Assembly (NCBI RefSeq): GCF_900115565.1
Contig: NZ_FOWW01000012.1
Coordinates: 62,001-126,000, forward strand
Direction of reading: 5' to 3'
Source: Amycolatopsis arida
Lineage (GTDB): Bacteria; Actinomycetota; Actinomycetes; Mycobacteriales; Pseudonocardiaceae
Length of the DNA stretch: 64,000 nt
Shown: positions 6,816-15,332 of the stretch, piece after piece
Layout of the letters: each line of letters begins with the position of its first letter
How positions within the stretch are numbered: the first letter of the stretch is position 1
Made by a program: the position numbers and the translations under genes
Notes under the pieces: model-generated
Database searches by the model: none
Seen by the model: the letters and a program-made list of their open reading frames with translations, nothing else
Told to the model about the DNA's origin: nothing

Positions 6816-8711
6816 TCACAGCGCCAGCTCCGGTTTCAGCTGGTTCACCGTCCACACTCGACGTTGTCGGGCGGCGAGCGCGGACACCGCGAGCGCACCG
6901 ACGAGGTAGGCCAGCAGTACCGCCACGTCACCGAGGATCCGTGGCGAGGCTCCGCTGTAGAGCAGGTGGCGCAACCCGTCGATCACGTAGCTCATCGGCA
7001 GCACGACGTGCAGCGGGTAGAGCGGGTCCGGAATGGTCTGCCACGGGAACGTCCCGCCGGCGCTGACCAGCTGCAGCACCAGCAACACCAGTGCGAGGAA
7101 CTTGCCCACGGCGCCGAACAGCGCGTTGAGCGCGTGCACGATCGCGGTGAACGCCAGCGAGGCGAGCACCACGAAGCCGACGGCCAGCACCGGATGCGCG
7201 ATCCGGATGCCGACCAGCCAGGCCACCGCGGCGAAGAGCACCAGCACCTGCGCGACCCCGAGCAGCGCCGCGGGCAGCCAGCCGCCGAGCGCGACTCGCA
7301 GCGGCCCGGCGCCCGCGGTCAGTGCCCGGGTGGACAGTGGCCGCAGCAGCAGGAACAGCACGAACGCGCCGATCCAGGTCGCGAGCGCGATGAAGAACGG
7401 CGCGAGCCCGGCACCGTAGGTGCCGGCCGAGGCCAGGCCCACCGAGTTGATCGCCACCGGGTCGGCGATGGTGTTCGCGGTGGCCGCGCGGGTCGGGTCG
7501 TCCGGATGCGGGATCTGCGCCAGCCCGCCGGCCAGCCCGTCCCGCAGCGTCGCGGCGCCGTCGGCCAGCTCCCGGCTGCCGGCCAGCGCCGCCTGCTCGC
7601 CCTGGTCCAGCTCGGCGGCTCCGTCGCGGAGCCGCCCCGCGCCGTCGGCGGCGCTGGCGATGCCGTCGCTGAGCGCGGGCGCGGCACCGGCCAGCTGCTG
7701 GGCACCGTCGGCGACCTGCCGCGCGCCGTCGGCGAGCGTGTCGAGCTGACCGGACGCCTGCTGGATTTTGGCGTCGGCGTCGTCCACCGGCTGGCGCAGC
7801 TGGCCGAGCTCGGACAGCACCTTCCGGACCTGCGACTCGTCGAGCCCGCTGTCGCGCAGCCGCTGGGCGAGCCGCTCGTTCAGGTCGTCCAGGCCGCGCT
7901 GCAGGTCCGCCGACCCGTCGGCGACCAACGCGCCCGCCTGTGCGACACGGGCGTTGCCGTCGGCGACCTGGCTCGCGCCGTCGGCCAGCCGGCGGCTCTG
8001 CTCGGGCAGGTCGGCGGTGCTCCGCCGCAACGTCTCCAGCCCGGTGGCCAGCTCGGTGGTCCCACCGGCGAGCTGGTGCGCCCCCTCGGCGAGCCGTTGC
8101 TGCCCGTCGCGCAGGTCGGCGGCGCCGTCGGCCAGCCGCGCCGCGCCGTCGGCGGCCTCGCTGATCCGCCCGTAGATGGTGGAGAAGCCGATGAGGAACC
8201 GGTCCGCGGCCTCGCTGCCCACCTTCTCCGCGATCGTGGCCCTGACCTGCTCGGCCACCTGGTCGGCGATCGTGCCGGCGAGGTAGTTGTTCGCGTCGTT
8301 CGTGGTGAGCGTGATCGTCGCCTGGCGCGGGGTGAGGTCGCCGGTGGACAGCAGCGCCGCGGAGAAGTCCCCGGGGATGGTGATGGAGAACGCGTAGTCG
8401 TTGTCCCGCACGCCGTCGGCGGCCCGCTCGGCGGACACCTCGTGCCACTGGAAGGTGCCCGAGCCGACCAGCTCGTCGGTGACCTCCCTGCCGACGTTGC
8501 GCGGTCGCCCTTCGGGCCCGGTGGCCCCGGCGTCGTCGGTGACCACCGCGGCCGGCAGCTTGTCCAGCCGGCCGTAGGGGTCGTAGTTGGCGTAGAGGTA
8601 GAGGGACGCGTACAGCAGCGGGACGAGCACCAGCGCGACGAGCGCGAGCTTGGGCAGAGTCCCGGCGCTGAGCCGGCGGAGCTCGTTGGCGGCGATGCGG
8701 AGGCTGCTCAT
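6816..8711 (-). CDS. YhgE/Pip-family membrane protein (ABC-2-like)
   Basis: This 631-residue protein starts at ATG 8711, which overlaps the stop of the preceding gene as ATGA, so translation is coupled. One membrane helix near the N-terminus (LALVALVLVPLLYASLYLYA) is followed by the family's NYDPYGRLDKLP motif. A long extracytoplasmic region contains repeated GA-x-x-L-x-x-G units over roughly 230 residues, likely an extended coiled coil. At least five C-terminal membrane helices follow (FFIALATWIGAFVLFLLL onward). YhgE/Pip proteins include a phage infection protein and transporters related to ABC-2 and RND-like exporters. With an ATPase-like partner and a TetR regulator it is probably an envelope export or stress system. 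Confidence 0.85.
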   Translation of the reverse strand: MSSLRIAANELRRLSAGTLPKLALVALVLVPLLYASLYLYANYDPYGRLDKLPAAVVTDDAGATGPEGRPRNVGREVTDELVGSGTFQWHEVSAERAADGVRDNDYAFSITIPGDFSAALLSTGDLTPRQATITLTTNDANNYLAGTIADQVAEQVRATIAEKVGSEAADRFLIGFSTIYGRISEAADGAARLADGAADLRDGQQRLAEGAHQLAGGTTELATGLETLRRSTADLPEQSRRLADGASQVADGNARVAQAGALVADGSADLQRGLDDLNERLAQRLRDSGLDESQVRKVLSELGQLRQPVDDADAKIQQASGQLDTLADGARQVADGAQQLAGAAPALSDGIASAADGAGRLRDGAAELDQGEQAALAGSRELADGAATLRDGLAGGLAQIPHPDDPTRAATANTIADPVAINSVGLASAGTYGAGLAPFFIALATWIGAFVLFLLLRPLSTRALTAGAGPLRVALGGWLPAALLGVAQVLVLFAAVAWLVGIRIAHPVLAVGFVVLASLAFTAIVHALNALFGAVGKFLALVLLVLQLVSAGGTFPWQTIPDPLYPLHVVLPMSYVIDGLRHLLYSGASPRILGDVAVLLAYLVGALAVSALAARQRRVWTVNQLKPELAL

Positions 8712-9400
8712 GCGGACTCTCCCTCGGCCGCCGGCTCGGAGCGGCAGCGTCGCGGTTCGGGCTGCTCGTGCGCGCCGATGTGGGCGCACGGCGCGGGCAG
8801 GGCCGCCACCGGGACGGTGGCGGTCAGCACCACCACGGCCAGCCCGCGTTCGGCGTGCTCGTGAGCGAGCATCGCCCAGTCGTCGACCTCGGCGGTGTGC
8901 CGGTCCGGCCGGTCGAGCACCAGCATCCCGACGCCCGGACGGCCGGCGGCCAGCGTGGCGAGCAGCCGGGTGCGGGTGGCAGCGGGCATCCTCTCGAACC
9001 GGGTGTCGGCGTGGCCGGCGAGGTCGTGCGCGAGCAGCCAGCGCCGGACGGCGTCCCGGCCGGCGGGTCGGCCGGCGAGGTCGAGCTCCTCGGCCACCAC
9101 GGCGTGCAGCGGGAGCGCCTCGTCGGGCTCGCTGACCCCGGGCGCGTCGACCACCGCGACGAGCTCGCGCAGCGCGGCGGCGTCGCCCGTGCCGGGCTCG
9201 TGGCCGGCCAGCCCGTGCACGGTGACGGTGCCGGTGGTGGGCCGCAGCCGGCTGGCGAGGGCGAGGCCGAACGCGGTGAGCCCGGCGCCGGGGTCACCGT
9301 GCACGAGGGCGAGCTCGCCGCCGGCGACGGTCAGCGACGTCGCCGGCAGCAGTGGGCCGTGGGGGCCGTCCAGTGCCACCCGGTCGGCGCGGACCTGCAT
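8708..9400 (-). CDS. Degenerate ABC-type ATPase-like protein partnered with YhgE/Pip
   Basis: This 230-residue protein has the fold pattern of an ABC ATPase but has lost key residues. The Walker A segment reads GDPGAGLT, with leucine in place of the invariant lysine. Codon CTC is clear in the DNA. The region that should hold the LSGGQ signature reads RMPAATRTRLLATLAAG. Walker B is VGMLVLDRPD, where arginine follows aspartate instead of the catalytic glutamate. It probably cannot hydrolyse ATP in the normal way and may bind nucleotide only or act as a structural subunit. ATG 9400 has a GGAG six bases upstream. It heads the operon with the Pip protein and TetR repressor. Confidence 0.8.
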   Translation of the reverse strand: MQVRADRVALDGPHGPLLPATSLTVAGGELALVHGDPGAGLTAFGLALASRLRPTTGTVTVHGLAGHEPGTGDAAALRELVAVVDAPGVSEPDEALPLHAVVAEELDLAGRPAGRDAVRRWLLAHDLAGHADTRFERMPAATRTRLLATLAAGRPGVGMLVLDRPDRHTAEVDDWAMLAHEHAERGLAVVVLTATVPVAALPAPCAHIGAHEQPEPRRCRSEPAAEGESA

Positions 9401-9491
9401 GCATACTCCGTGGGATGTGTCCGAATGGGCGGGCGCCCGAACAGTGCGTTGTGCGCTCGTGACGTGGTTGGCCTCGAGTGCCCAAGTTTGT

Positions 9492-9537
9492 ACTGACCGG
9501 TCAGTTCAAAGCTAGCCCGGTGCCGGGCGGGGGACAA
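9492..9537 (-). promoter_or_regulatory. Promoter with TetR-type operator for the ABC-like/Pip/TetR operon
   Basis: On the reverse strand TTGTCC (9532-9537) and TAGCTT (9509-9514) are 17 bases apart, so transcription should start near 9502. The perfect palindrome ACTGACCGGTCAGT at 9492-9505 covers that start. The symmetry extends with one mismatch to TTTG and CAAA on the outside, 24 bp in all. An operator over the start point would block initiation. The TetR gene at the end of the operon is the natural candidate to bind it. Confidence 0.75.
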
Positions 9538-9583
9538 GCGGAACGGGTGTGATCTGACCCGATCAGGCGATGCCAGGTGGGGC

Positions 9584-10501
9584 TCAGCGCAGCGCGCCCG
9601 CCGGCCGCACCTCCCAGAAAGTCCACAGCGGACGGTAGCCCTGTCGGTGCCAGAACACCGACGACAGCGGGTTCACCGGGCTGTAGAAGAGGAACGTGCC
9701 GGGCACGTCGTCGAGGTTCAGCTCCCGGTGCGCCACCGCCATCAGGGCCCGGCCCACCCCGCCGCCGCGCGCGTCCCGGCGCACCGACAGGGTCCCCACG
9801 TAGCCCCAGCGCCCCTCGGTCAGCCGGCCGGCGATCGCGCTGCCCGGCGCGGGCGTGCTCCACCCGCAACTGGCCAACCCGACCGCGACACCGTCCATCT
9901 CGGCCAGCCAGCTGCGGCCGCCGAAGACCAGACCACGGCGCACGTCGGCGGTCACCACGTCCACCGCGTCCTGCCGGAGCACGTTCGACCCGACCAGCGC
10001 CGAGTACTCCAACTCGGCCAGGCGCAGCGCGACGACCTCCTCCTCATCGACCGGGCGGGCCCTGCGCACCAGTACCCCGTTCGGGGCCTCCGCCTCCGGC
10101 GGCCGGTTGGGCCGCACCGCGAGGGCGTTGAGCGGCACCAGCCCGTGGTCGAGCAGCACGCGGGTGACGTCGGCGTCCCGGCTGGGCCAGGCGACGACGC
10201 AGGCGGAGTCGGCGCCGGTGGCGGTGTGGTCCAGCCGGCGGCGGAGCGCCCCGAGCAGCGCGGCCATCCCCGCCGCGCCGGTGTTCCCGAGCACGGGGGT
10301 GAGCTCCCAGTTCTCCCGCGCGGCCCACAGGCTCTCCGGCGTGCCGGGGCCGTGGTAGGCGCGGTAGAGCACCCCGCCGACCTCCCGCCCGTCCGGCAGC
10401 GCGGCGGACAGCTCCTCGCCCTCGGGCGGGTCGTCGAACGGGGGCAGCCGCGGGTCGAGCGCGGCGAACCGCTCGGCCTGCGCGCGCACCAGGTCGGTCA
10501 T
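9584..10501 (-). CDS. GNAT-family N-acetyltransferase
   Basis: This is a protein of about 305 residues whose ATG 10501 overlaps the stop of the methyltransferase gene as ATGA, so the two are co-translated. The C-terminal half is a GNAT domain: LVRRARPVDEEEVVALRLAE, then WGYVGTLSVRRDARGGGVGR, where RGGGVGR is the acetyl-CoA pyrophosphate-binding loop, and FLFYSPVNPLSSVFWHRQGY. The N-terminal 130 residues look like a divergent second GNAT repeat. Such proteins acetylate small molecules, peptides or proteins in the cytosol. The acceptor cannot be predicted. Confidence 0.8.
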   Translation of the reverse strand: MTDLVRAQAERFAALDPRLPPFDDPPEGEELSAALPDGREVGGVLYRAYHGPGTPESLWAARENWELTPVLGNTGAAGMAALLGALRRRLDHTATGADSACVVAWPSRDADVTRVLLDHGLVPLNALAVRPNRPPEAEAPNGVLVRRARPVDEEEVVALRLAELEYSALVGSNVLRQDAVDVVTADVRRGLVFGGRSWLAEMDGVAVGLASCGWSTPAPGSAIAGRLTEGRWGYVGTLSVRRDARGGGVGRALMAVAHRELNLDDVPGTFLFYSPVNPLSSVFWHRQGYRPLWTFWEVRPAGALR

Positions 10502-11322
10502 CGCCGGGGCTCCTTGCGGGTGCGGAAGATCGCGGTACCGGGGAACAGCCGGCCGCGCAGCGGGCTCCACTGGCCCCACACCCGCGTGTGGCCCTCCGGC
10601 CACTCCGGCTCGACCAGGTCCTCCAGCCACAGCCCCGCAGCGGTCAGCGCCCGGACGTAGTCGCCGAGCGTCCGGTGGTACTCGACGTAGGTGGCGACGC
10701 CGTGATCGTCGACCTCGACGTAGGGCGCGCGGTCGAAGTACGGCTGGGTCGCGGTGAGGCCCTGCGGCCCGGGATCGTCGGGAAAGATCCACCGGATCGG
10801 GTGGGTGACCGCGAACACCCAGCGACCGCCGGGTCGCAGCACCCTGGCCACCTCGGCGAACAGCGTCTCGACCGAGGCGACGAACGGCACCGCGCCGAAC
10901 GCCGAGCAGGCGACGTCGAACCGTTCGCCGGCCAGCGGCAGGTGCTCGGCGTCGGCCTGCGCCAGCGGCACGGCGACACCGGTGCGCGCCGCGGCCGCCC
11001 TGGCGTGCCGCAGCATCCCGGCGGACAGGTCCACGCCCACCACCCTGGCCCCCTGGGTGGCCAGCCAGCGGGCGCACGGCGCGGAACCGCAGCCGACCTC
11101 CACCACGTCCCTGCCGCGGACGTCGCCGAGCAGGCCGGCGTCGGCTTCCCGCAGGCCCTCGGGGCACCACCGGAAGTCGGTCTCGCCGAGGAAGTCGCCG
11201 TGCTCGGCGTGGTAGTCGTCGGCGTCGGCGTCCCACCACGCGCGGTTCGCGGCGGCGGCCTCGGCCGAGCGGACGTCGCGGTGCGCGACCCGTGCGCGGT
11301 CGGGTGACGGTGACGGTTCCAC
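10498..11322 (-). CDS. SAM-dependent class I methyltransferase
   Basis: This is a protein of about 274 residues starting at GTG 11322 with GGAAGA eight bases upstream. Motif I is VVEVGCGSAPCARWLA, the acidic end of strand 2 is VVGVDLS, and motif III is FDVACSAFGAVPFV. Together they define a Methyltransf_11-type SAM-binding fold. The N-terminal WWDADADDYHAEHGDFLG is frequent in actinobacterial family members. It is followed by a GNAT gene with a four-base overlap, suggesting a two-gene unit. The methyl acceptor is unknown. Confidence 0.85.
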   Translation of the reverse strand: MEPSPSPDRARVAHRDVRSAEAAAANRAWWDADADDYHAEHGDFLGETDFRWCPEGLREADAGLLGDVRGRDVVEVGCGSAPCARWLATQGARVVGVDLSAGMLRHARAAAARTGVAVPLAQADAEHLPLAGERFDVACSAFGAVPFVASVETLFAEVARVLRPGGRWVFAVTHPIRWIFPDDPGPQGLTATQPYFDRAPYVEVDDHGVATYVEYHRTLGDYVRALTAAGLWLEDLVEPEWPEGHTRVWGQWSPLRGRLFPGTAIFRTRKEPRR

Positions 11323-11381
11323 GCCGGTATCTTCCCTGGCGCCGGCCGCTGTGCCGCCCGGGGGACAGGGCCGGACCCTGA

Positions 11382-11411
11382 TTGTGCCCGGCTCCGACGG
11401 CCGCGTAGGAT
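11382..11411 (+). promoter_or_regulatory. Probable rpsA promoter in a 273-base gene-free leader region
   Basis: TTGTGC at 11382-11387 and TAGGAT at 11406-11411 are 18 bases apart and give a start near 11418, leaving a leader of about 180 bases before rpsA. The leader holds no open frame of interest. A long leader suits the autogenous control known for S1 in other bacteria, but I see no specific element in it. Confidence 0.5.
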
Positions 11412-11595
11412 AACTGTTAGCGCAGTGGGTTCGCGCTGCCTTGCCTCGGCTCCGTGTCGAGTGGTGGGTCGCGCTCCTGTCGGTGATGCTCGCGGCCGTT
11501 CTTCTCGAACGCTTGCTCGTCGTCGCCTCCCGCCCACGGCGCGCGCAAACTGCAAACCCTACTGACCCCAAGCCGTTACCGGAGCAACCCGCCTA

Positions 11596-13098
11596 ATGAC
11601 CACCGACACCACCACCGCCCCGACGTCCGCCCCGCAGGCCGAGCAGGTCGCGGTCAACGACATCGGGACGGAGGAAGACTTCCTCGCGGCGATCGACAAG
11701 ACCATCAAGTACTTCAACGACGGCGACATCGTTGAGGGCACCATCGTCAAGGTCGATCGCGATGAGGTGCTGCTCGACATCGGGTACAAGACCGAGGGCG
11801 TCATCCCCTCGCGTGAACTGTCCATCAAACACGATGTCGACCCCGCTGAGGTTGTCACCGTCGGCGACGAGGTCGAGGCCCTCGTTCTCCAGAAGGAGGA
11901 CAAGGAAGGCCGGCTGATCCTGTCCAAGAAGCGGGCGCAGTACGAGCGCGCGTGGGGCACGATCGAGGAGCTCAAGGAGAAGGACGAGCCGGTCAGGGGC
12001 ACGGTCATCGAGGTCGTCAAGGGCGGTTTGATCCTCGACATCGGCCTGCGCGGCTTCCTGCCCGCGTCGCTGGTCGAGATGCGCCGGGTGCGTGACCTGC
12101 AGCCCTACGTCGGCCGCGAGCTCGAGGCGAAGATCATCGAGCTGGACAAGAACCGCAACAATGTGGTGCTGTCCCGCCGCGCCTACCTCGAGCAGACCCA
12201 GTCCGAGGTCCGCAGCGAGTTCCTCAACAACCTGGCCAAGGGGCAGGTCCGCAAGGGCGTCGTCTCCTCGATCGTCAACTTCGGCGCGTTCGTGGACCTC
12301 GGCGGCGTGGACGGCCTGGTGCACGTCTCCGAGCTGTCCTGGAAGCACATCGACCACCCGAGCGAGGTCGTCGAGGTGGGCCAGGAGGTCACCGTCGAGG
12401 TGCTCGAGGTGGACATGGACCGCGAGCGCGTGTCCCTGTCGCTGAAGGCCACCCAGGAGGACCCGTGGCGGCAGTTCGCCCGGACCCACGCGATCGGCCA
12501 GATCGTCCCGGGCAAGGTCACCAAGCTCGTCCCGTTCGGCGCGTTCGTCCGGGTCGAGGAGGGCATCGAGGGCCTGGTACACATCTCCGAGCTGGCCGAG
12601 CGCCACGTGGAGATCCCGGAGCAGGTCGTGCAGGTCAACAGCGAGGTCATGGTCAAGGTCATCGACATCGACCTCGAGCGCCGGCGGATCTCGCTGTCGC
12701 TGAAGCAGGCCAACGAGGGCTTCACCCCGGACGCCGAGTTCGACCCGACCCAGTACGGCATGGCCGCCGAGTACGACGAGCAGGGCAACTACATCTACCC
12801 GGAGGGCTTCGACCCCGACACGCAGGAGTGGCAGGAAGGCTACGAGAAGCAGCGTGAGGAGTGGGAGAAGCAGTACGCCGAGGCGCACGCCCGCTACGAG
12901 AAGCACATGAGGCAGGTCGCCAAGGCCGCGGAGGCCGACGCGGCCGCCGCCCAGGGTGGCGGCGAGGCTGGTGGCGACGACGGGGAGCAGAACTACTCCT
13001 CCACCGCGTCCGAAGCCGCGCCGAAGAGCAGTGGCGGCACGCTGGCCAGCGACGAGCAGCTCGCCGCGCTACGGGAGAAGCTGTCCGGCGGCGCGTGA
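11596..13098 (+). CDS. rpsA: 30S ribosomal protein S1
   Basis: This 500-residue protein carries four S1 RNA-binding domains at about residues 35-105, 122-190, 208-277 and 294-365. Examples are GDIVEGTIVKVDRDEVLLDI in the first and RKGVVSSIVNFGAFVDLGG in the third. The third and fourth are the canonical high-affinity repeats; each ends in ERVSLSLK or RRRISLSLK. The acidic, alanine- and glycine-rich tail is typical of actinobacterial S1. The protein binds mRNA on the small subunit. The start is ATG 11596 with only a weak GGAG upstream. A strong hairpin follows the stop. Confidence 0.97.
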   Translation: MTTDTTTAPTSAPQAEQVAVNDIGTEEDFLAAIDKTIKYFNDGDIVEGTIVKVDRDEVLLDIGYKTEGVIPSRELSIKHDVDPAEVVTVGDEVEALVLQKEDKEGRLILSKKRAQYERAWGTIEELKEKDEPVRGTVIEVVKGGLILDIGLRGFLPASLVEMRRVRDLQPYVGRELEAKIIELDKNRNNVVLSRRAYLEQTQSEVRSEFLNNLAKGQVRKGVVSSIVNFGAFVDLGGVDGLVHVSELSWKHIDHPSEVVEVGQEVTVEVLEVDMDRERVSLSLKATQEDPWRQFARTHAIGQIVPGKVTKLVPFGAFVRVEEGIEGLVHISELAERHVEIPEQVVQVNSEVMVKVIDIDLERRRISLSLKQANEGFTPDAEFDPTQYGMAAEYDEQGNYIYPEGFDPDTQEWQEGYEKQREEWEKQYAEAHARYEKHMRQVAKAAEADAAAAQGGGEAGGDDGEQNYSSTASEAAPKSSGGTLASDEQLAALREKLSGGA

Positions 13099-13117
13099 CC
13101 GCCGGCTGAGGCCCACC

Positions 13118-13150
13118 GGAGGCCCGGCTCCCCAGGGGAGCCGGGCCTCC
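13118..13150 (+). terminator. Hairpin terminator downstream of rpsA
   Basis: GGAGGCCCGGCTCCCC at 13118-13133 is followed one base later by its exact reverse complement, ending at 13150. This makes a stem of about 15 base pairs with a three-base loop, 20 bases after the rpsA stop. There is no U-tract after it, which is common for intrinsic terminators in high-GC Actinobacteria. Confidence 0.8.
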
Positions 13151-13153
13151 GCC

Positions 13154-13224
13154 GTGTCCGCGGTCCGCGTCCACGTGTCCGCGGTCCAGGTACACGTGTT
13201 GGCGTCGTGCGACGCCAACACGTG
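13154..13224. repeat. 21-bp-period intergenic array, family B, ending in a 32-bp palindrome
   Basis: Units start at 13154, 13175 and 13196. Each begins GTGTCC or GTGTTG, and the first two share GTGTCCGCGGTCC and end in CAC. The third unit opens into a perfect palindrome at 13193-13224: 15-base arms from CACGTGTTGGCGTCG to its complement around a TG centre. The same unit type recurs after uvrB (25177) and after the sugar-binding lipoprotein gene (37108). The frames through the array have no start signals and I do not regard it as coding. Confidence 0.75.
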
Positions 13225-13279
13225 ATCGCAGCCGGCGGACACGCGGACGTGTGGGGCGGTGTACCGGGCCGTGCCGGCG

Positions 13280-13489
13280 TCAGGTCGCCGGAGCCCAGGC
13301 GTGTTCGTGCGCGGCCGCGCGTGCCCTGCGCCGCAGCCCGGCCAGGCTGTGCTTGGCGGGGATCAGCAGGGCGGTCAACCAGTTGCGACGGTACTCGGCG
13401 AGCGCTTCGGCGACCGGACGATGCAGGACACAGTGCACTAGCCCCGGCGTTCCGAGCCGGTGCCTCCCGGCGTGCTTCGTGACTGGCAT
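13280..13489 (-). CDS. Small hypothetical protein, 69 residues
   Basis: This is a short reverse-strand gene starting at ATG 13489 with a strong ribosome site, GGAGGAACG, directly before it. The protein begins MPVTKHAGRHRLG. A central segment EALAEYRRNWLTALLIPAKH could form an amphipathic helix, and the tail LRRRARAAAHEHAW is basic and histidine-rich. There is no membrane segment or known domain. It is convergent with rpsA and divergent from coaE. I do not recognise a function. The ribosome site and amino-acid composition argue that it is real. Confidence 0.55.
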   Translation of the reverse strand: MPVTKHAGRHRLGTPGLVHCVLHRPVAEALAEYRRNWLTALLIPAKHSLAGLRRRARAAAHEHAWAPAT

Positions 13490-13751
13490 CGTTCCTCCGT
13501 GTGGGTGACACAATGAGGCGACGCGGGTCCGGGGCGCGCCTTCCGTGTGCCGGGGCGGCGGGAGACGGGCGTGGACGATCGCCTCGCAGGCACCGTACGC
13601 AAGTGACGACGAAAACCGGCGGAACCGCGCGGCGTGTCACTCAATCCAGTTGCATAACGACGCAGAGTGTGCTCCGCCGGTGACGCCGGACCTCTCGTGG
13701 CCCGGACGGGTAGTCCGCCGGTGGCCGGCCCGGGACTGGTTGAATGCGGCC
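13490..13751. other. Divergent region between the small protein gene and coaE
   Basis: This 262-base stretch has no gene I can support. It must hold both promoters. TTGAAT at 13740-13745 lies six bases before the coaE ATG and could be a weak -10 box of a leaderless transcript, but its second base departs from TANNNT and no -35 was found. Confidence 0.35.
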
Positions 13752-14945
13752 ATGCTGCGCGTAGGGCTGACGGGTGGGATCGGTGCCGGCAAGTCCACCG
13801 TGGCGGCCCGCCTGGTCGAGCACGGGGCCGTGCTGATCGACGCGGACCGGCTCGCCAGGGAGGTGGTGGCACCGGGAACGGACGGGCTTGCCGAGGTGGT
13901 CGCCGCCTTCGGCGCGGAGGTGCTCGCCCCGGACGGGTCGCTGGACCGGCCCGCGCTGGCCGCCCGCGCGTTCGCCGACGAGGACTCCCGCCGAACGCTC
14001 AACGCGATCGTGCACCCGAGGGTGGGCGCCCGCACCGCCGAGTTGATGGCCGAGGCGGCGCCGGACGCGATCGTGGTGCACGACGTGCCACTGCTGGTGG
14101 AGAACGGCCTGGCCCCGCACTACCACCTCGTGGTCGTGGTGGACGCCGACGAGGAGGTGCGGGTGCGGCGGCTGGTCGAGTACCGCGGGATGACCGAGGA
14201 GGACGCGCGCGCGCGGATCGCGGCGCAGGCCGGTGCGGCGCAGCGAAGGGCGGTCGCCGACGTGTGGCTGGACAACGGCGCGGCCAGGGACATCGTGCTG
14301 GCCGACGTGGACGCGTTGTGGGCGGACCGGCTGGTGCCGTTCGAGGCGAACCTGCGGCTGCGCAAGCCGCGGCCGCCGCGCTCGCCGATGGTCGTGCCGC
14401 CCGACCCGAGTTGGCCGGCGCAGGCCGAGCGCGCGCTCGCCCGGATCCGGGTGGCGGCGGGGGACCGAGCGGTGCGACTCGACCACATCGGTTCCACGGC
14501 GGTGCCCGGGCTGCCCGCGAAGGACGTCCTCGACCTCCAGCTGACCGTGCCGACCCTGGCCGATGCCGACGCGATCGCCGAGGTGCTGTCCGACGCCGGC
14601 TTCCCGCGCGCCGAGGGGCACTGGTGCGACGATCCGCAGGACGGCGCCACCGAGCCGGGCCGGTGGGACAAGCGGTTCCACTTCGGCGCCGACCCGGCCC
14701 GCCCGGTCAACCTGCACGTCCGATCGGCCGAGGGACCGGCGTGGCGGCTGGCGCTGCTGTTCCGCGACTGGCTGCGGGCAGAGCCGGACGAGCTCGCCGC
14801 CTACGCCGCGGCGAAGCGGCGGCTGGCCGAGGCGCACGCCGGGGACGGCACCGTCGAGCCCTACACGGAGGAGAAGCAGGGCTGGATCGACGCGGCGTTC
14901 CGCCGGGCGGCGGGCTGGGCGGAACGCACCGGCTGGAGGCCGTAG
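13752..14945 (+). CDS. coaE: Dephospho-CoA kinase fused to a GrpB/UPF0157 domain
   Basis: This 397-residue protein starts at ATG 13752. Residues 1-200 are dephospho-CoA kinase, which phosphorylates the 3'-hydroxyl of the ribose in the last step of coenzyme A synthesis. The P-loop [14 protein letters not shown] lies at about 5-18, and ADRLAREVV and [12 protein letters not shown] are the other family signatures. Residues 230-397 are a GrpB/UPF0157 domain, related to nucleotidyltransferases: [20 protein letters not shown], then WDKRFHF and NLHVR. The same fusion occurs in Mycobacterium CoaE. The role of the second domain is not established. Confidence 0.93.
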   Translation: MLRVGLTGGIGAGKSTVAARLVEHGAVLIDADRLAREVVAPGTDGLAEVVAAFGAEVLAPDGSLDRPALAARAFADEDSRRTLNAIVHPRVGARTAELMAEAAPDAIVVHDVPLLVENGLAPHYHLVVVVDADEEVRVRRLVEYRGMTEEDARARIAAQAGAAQRRAVADVWLDNGAARDIVLADVDALWADRLVPFEANLRLRKPRPPRSPMVVPPDPSWPAQAERALARIRVAAGDRAVRLDHIGSTAVPGLPAKDVLDLQLTVPTLADADAIAEVLSDAGFPRAEGHWCDDPQDGATEPGRWDKRFHFGADPARPVNLHVRSAEGPAWRLALLFRDWLRAEPDELAAYAAAKRRLAEAHAGDGTVEPYTEEKQGWIDAAFRRAAGWAERTGWRP

Positions 14946-15157
14946 AGCCCGCGTCGGTCGCCGATGTCGGCCGCGTCCCCGCGCGGTTGCCGCACCGGCC
15001 CCGGAGCACCAGCGGTTCCACCGGGAGTTGCCGACCGACGCCGAGGGCAGGCCCGGAACGCGAGCACCGCGAGGTGCTGGCACGGGGGACGTGTGGACTT
15101 GTTCGCGGCCGGTCGAGCTCCCCATTCGACGGCGGAACCCGCCCGGAACCCCACGAG
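14946..15157. other. Gene-free stretch after coaE
   Basis: I see no supported gene here. Frames crossing it continue from coaE shadows and run into the following repeat array. It separates the convergent coaE and response-regulator genes. Confidence 0.4.
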
Positions 15158-15231
15158 GAACTCGCCGTTCTGAACGTAGGTCTCGCGATCCTCAGCGCAG
15201 AACTCGCCGTGTGGAGGGCGAGGCTCGCCCC
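15158..15231 (+). repeat. 21-bp-period intergenic array, family A
   Basis: Three full units start at 15161, 15182 and 15203, with a partial fourth at 15224; each opens with CTCGC. The first unit carries GTTCTGAACGTAGG in its second half; later units are more diverged. The same unit occurs on the opposite strand at 22830-22876 before uvrB. In one frame the array would read as seven-residue repeats (ELAVLNV, GLAILSA, ELAVWRA) but has no ribosome site, so it is not treated as coding. Confidence 0.7.
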
Positions 15232-15254
15232 GTAACACCCTGCCGGTCAAGAAG

Positions 15255-15291
15255 GGGCGGGGTGCATCGAAGCCTCGAGGCTCATCCCGCC
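15255..15291. terminator. Hairpin between convergent coaE and response regulator genes
   Basis: The perfect palindrome AGCCTCGAGGCT at 15271-15282 is flanked by GGCGGG on the left and CCCGCC on the right. Together they can fold into a two-part stem. Its place between two converging genes makes a bidirectional transcription stop likely. There is no U-tract. Confidence 0.45.
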
Positions 15292-15332
15292 GTGCCGGAG
15301 CCCGGAGCGGGGCCGGGCCCGGAGCGGCAGTC

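Noticed and set aside
11478-11500. CTGTCGGTG in the rpsA leader as another PafBC promoter
   Set aside because: Eight bases later the sequence is GGCCGT, not TANNNT, so the -10 is missing.
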